Origin: Oscillospiraceae bacterium
GTDB lineage: Bacteria > Bacillota_A > Clostridia > Oscillospirales > CAG-272
Length of the DNA stretch: 6,511 nucleotides
Reading direction: 5' to 3'
NCBI GenBank assembly: GCA_015064195.1
Contig: SVSO01000169.1
Location: 1 to 6,511, forward strand
The translations under genes and the position numbers were made by a program. Under the pieces are notes generated by a model. It had not been told where the DNA came from, did not search any database, and was given only the letters and a program-made list of their open reading frames with translations. Shown here in pieces: positions 5,608 through 6,511 of the stretch (the stretch's first letter is position 1; each line of letters starts with the position of its first letter).

Positions 5608-5988
5608 TTATTCGTTTCCTGTGTTTTTTTTCTGCATGTGGCGCTTGATCGCTTCAAAGGACGTATCGCTGATGGCATGCTCCAGACGGCAGGCATCTTC
5701 GGCGGCGGTTTCTTCATCCACGCCGAGGGCGACCAGCATCGCGGTCAGAATGGTGTGGCGCTCGTATATTTTTTCCGCCAGCTCCAGACCTGCTTCGGTG
5801 AGTTTCAGCACACCGTCCGCAGCCATCGTGAGATAGCCGCCGTTCTTCAGGAGTCCCACAGCACGGCTGACGCTGGGCTTGGAGTAGCCCATGTATTCGC
5901 CCACGTCGATGGAATGGACATTGGCATTGTCCCGACTCAGGATATAGATCGTTTCCAGATACATTTCGCCCGATTCCTGTAAAGGCAT
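5608..5988 (-). CDS. DtxR-family metal-dependent transcriptional regulator, short form
   Basis: A 126-residue regulator comprising an N-terminal winged helix (about 1-65; recognition helix around SKPSVSRAVGLLKNGGYL) and a metal-binding dimerisation domain (about 66-120), with no C-terminal SH3/FeoA-like domain. By alignment to DtxR, the primary metal site is Met9, Cys100, Glu103 and His104 (in EDACRLEHAISD), matching DtxR Met10/Cys102/Glu105/His106. It does not match MntR, which has Asp8, Glu99 and His103. His78 is retained from the ancillary site, but the DtxR Glu83 position is Thr82. Fe(II) sensing is therefore more likely than Mn(II), as inference. The frame extends upstream, but the ATG at 5988 is chosen because GAGGAGGTG precedes it at ideal spacing. 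The gene contains an A8 run near its 3' end (5624-5631). It is divergent from a DUF554 gene; no feo, mntH or other metal transporter is in view. Confidence 0.9.
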   Translation of the reverse strand: MPLQESGEMYLETIYILSRDNANVHSIDVGEYMGYSKPSVSRAVGLLKNGGYLTMAADGVLKLTEAGLELAEKIYERHTILTAMLVALGVDEETAAEDACRLEHAISDTSFEAIKRHMQKKNTGNE

Positions 5989-6021
5989 TCCGACACCTCC
6001 TCTCAGCGTATTCCTATTATT

Positions 6022-6050
6022 ATGATACCATATAAATGTGAATTTTTCAA
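6022..6050 (-). promoter_or_regulatory. Predicted sigma-A promoter of the DtxR-type gene
   Basis: On the minus strand TTGAAA (6045-6050), a 17-bp spacer and TATCAT (6022-6027) preceded by TGG, giving an extended -10. A small palindrome TGAATTTTTCA (6039-6049) overlaps the -35 and could be an autoregulatory site. Confidence 0.6.
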
Positions 6051-6099
6051 GCATTTTCGGCTGTTTTTCTGAAATTCGGCTGAGGCGGCCTTCGCACTC

Positions 6100-6128
6100 T
6101 TGACGAACGTGTCCGGTTGTGTTATACT
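6100..6128 (+). promoter_or_regulatory. Predicted sigma-A promoter of the DUF554 gene
   Basis: TTGACG (6100-6105), a 17-bp spacer and TATACT (6123-6128) with an extended TG at 6120-6121. The expected transcript start is near 6135, immediately before the palindrome at 6136-6153. Confidence 0.7.
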
Positions 6129-6135
6129 AATGATA

Positions 6136-6153
6136 TGGCGGAAATTTCCGCCA
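6136..6153. promoter_or_regulatory. 18-bp perfect palindrome at the transcript start: candidate operator or 5' hairpin
   Basis: TGGCGGAAATTTCCGCCA is identical to its reverse complement. It begins one or two bases after the predicted start of the DUF554 transcript, where a bound repressor would block transcription. In RNA it would fold as a 7-bp stem with an AAUU loop at the extreme 5' end. No U-tract follows, so it is not a terminator. No second copy was seen in the window. A smaller palindrome AAACGTTT (6153-6160) follows directly. Confidence 0.55.
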
Positions 6154-6180
6154 AACGTTTGCTTTACAGGAGAGTTGAAA

Positions 6181-6511
6181 ATGCCCGGTCTCGGAACTCT
6201 TATCAACGCCGCGGGAATTCTTCTCGGCGGCCTCATCGGCATGCTGGCGGGGAAGCGCATCCCCGAACGGCTTCGCACACTGCTTACCTCGGTCATGGGC
6301 ATCAGCGTGATTTTCATCGGTGCAGCCGGTGTGCTGTCACGGATGCTGGTCATCGAAAACGGCACGCTCGCCACGCAGGGAAGCATGATGATGATCTTTT
6401 CGCTGGTGCTCGGCGGCATTGCAGGCTCGCTGCTGCGCATTGAGGCGAGCTGCGAGCGCTTCGGCGAATGGCTCAAGAAAAAGACCGGCAACGGCGGCGA
6501 TGCCCGTTTCA
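6181..6511 (+). CDS. DUF554 (YdfK-type) membrane protein, 3' end missing
   Basis: An open frame from ATG 6181 to the window edge, 110 residues seen. The N-terminus PGLGTLINAAGILLGGLIGMLAGKRIPERL followed by a TSVMGISVIFIGAAGVL helix is the pattern of the DUF554/YdfK family of multi-pass membrane proteins of unknown function. (This is given as two separate stretches: residues 2-20 and 21-31, then 37-53.) Three hydrophobic segments are visible (about 4-24, 35-55 and 69-86), separated by short polar loops, and a basic loop EWLKKKTGN follows. AGGAG at 6168-6172 gives the correct spacing to the ATG. The family is about 220-240 residues, so roughly half is missing. The gene has its own promoter with a palindrome at the transcript start and is divergent from a DtxR-type regulator. 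The link between the two is only positional. Confidence 0.85.
   Translation, partial: MPGLGTLINAAGILLGGLIGMLAGKRIPERLRTLLTSVMGISVIFIGAAGVLSRMLVIENGTLATQGSMMMIFSLVLGGIAGSLLRIEASCERFGEWLKKKTGNGGDARF

Noticed and set aside
5624..5631. Run of eight A (minus strand) near the end of the DtxR-type gene, considered as a phase-variation or slippage site
   Set aside because: A change here alters only the last few lysine-rich residues, and runs of this length are common in lysine codons.
4626..5717. Long minus-strand open frame of 363 codons opposite the activase
   Set aside because: It is antisense to a gene with unmistakable radical SAM motifs, is Arg/Ala/His-rich as expected from reversed GC-rich codons, and has no recognisable domain.
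5989..6054. N-terminal extension of the DtxR-type regulator to 6054
   Set aside because: The extension translates the promoter and ribosome site; the ATG at 5988 has an optimal GAGGAGGTG and gives the family's usual N-terminus.

Overview
The window looks like chromosomal DNA from an anaerobic, moderately GC-rich Gram-positive bacterium, most likely a Clostridia-class Firmicute of the gut type. This is inferred from gene content: a ferredoxin-thioredoxin-reductase-like protein, a glycyl-radical-enzyme activase and a short DtxR-type regulator. Strong AGGAGG-like ribosome binding sites and near-consensus sigma-A promoters, several with an extended TGn -10 element and a 17-bp spacer, point the same way. 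Every gene in the window matches a known protein family or domain of unknown function. No rRNA, tRNA, CRISPR array, insertion sequence or phage gene was seen.

Layout. (1) 1-1642, plus strand: a tightly packed thiol-redox operon consisting of the 3' part of a ccdA-like membrane electron carrier, a membrane-anchored TlpA/ResA-like thioredoxin-fold protein, a 65-residue FTR catalytic-subunit-like iron-sulfur protein, and a cytosolic thioredoxin. It ends in a strong hairpin (1651-1682) shared with the convergent araC-type gene. (2) 1682-4103: an AraC-family regulator (minus) divergent from a GPH/MelB-type sugar:cation symporter (plus), with two well-formed promoters back to back between them. (3) 4157-5561: a YccF-domain membrane protein (minus) divergent from a glycyl-radical-enzyme activating protein (plus). 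(4) 5608-6511: a small DtxR-family metalloregulator (minus) divergent from a DUF554 membrane protein (plus) that runs off the window end. An 18-bp perfect palindrome lies at the predicted start of the DUF554 transcript.

How the genes may work together. The first operon reads as a complete electron relay: reduced ferredoxin -> FTR-like protein -> thioredoxin -> CcdA -> TlpA outside the membrane. It would let a strict anaerobe reduce extracytoplasmic disulfides with ferredoxin rather than NADPH. This is inferred from gene order and motifs. The AraC regulator most likely switches the adjacent sugar symporter. The activase has no glycyl radical enzyme beside it, so its partner must be encoded elsewhere. 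After the first operon every gene is a single cistron, and gene orientation strictly alternates; each of the three convergent junctions carries a short inverted repeat that could stop transcription from both sides.
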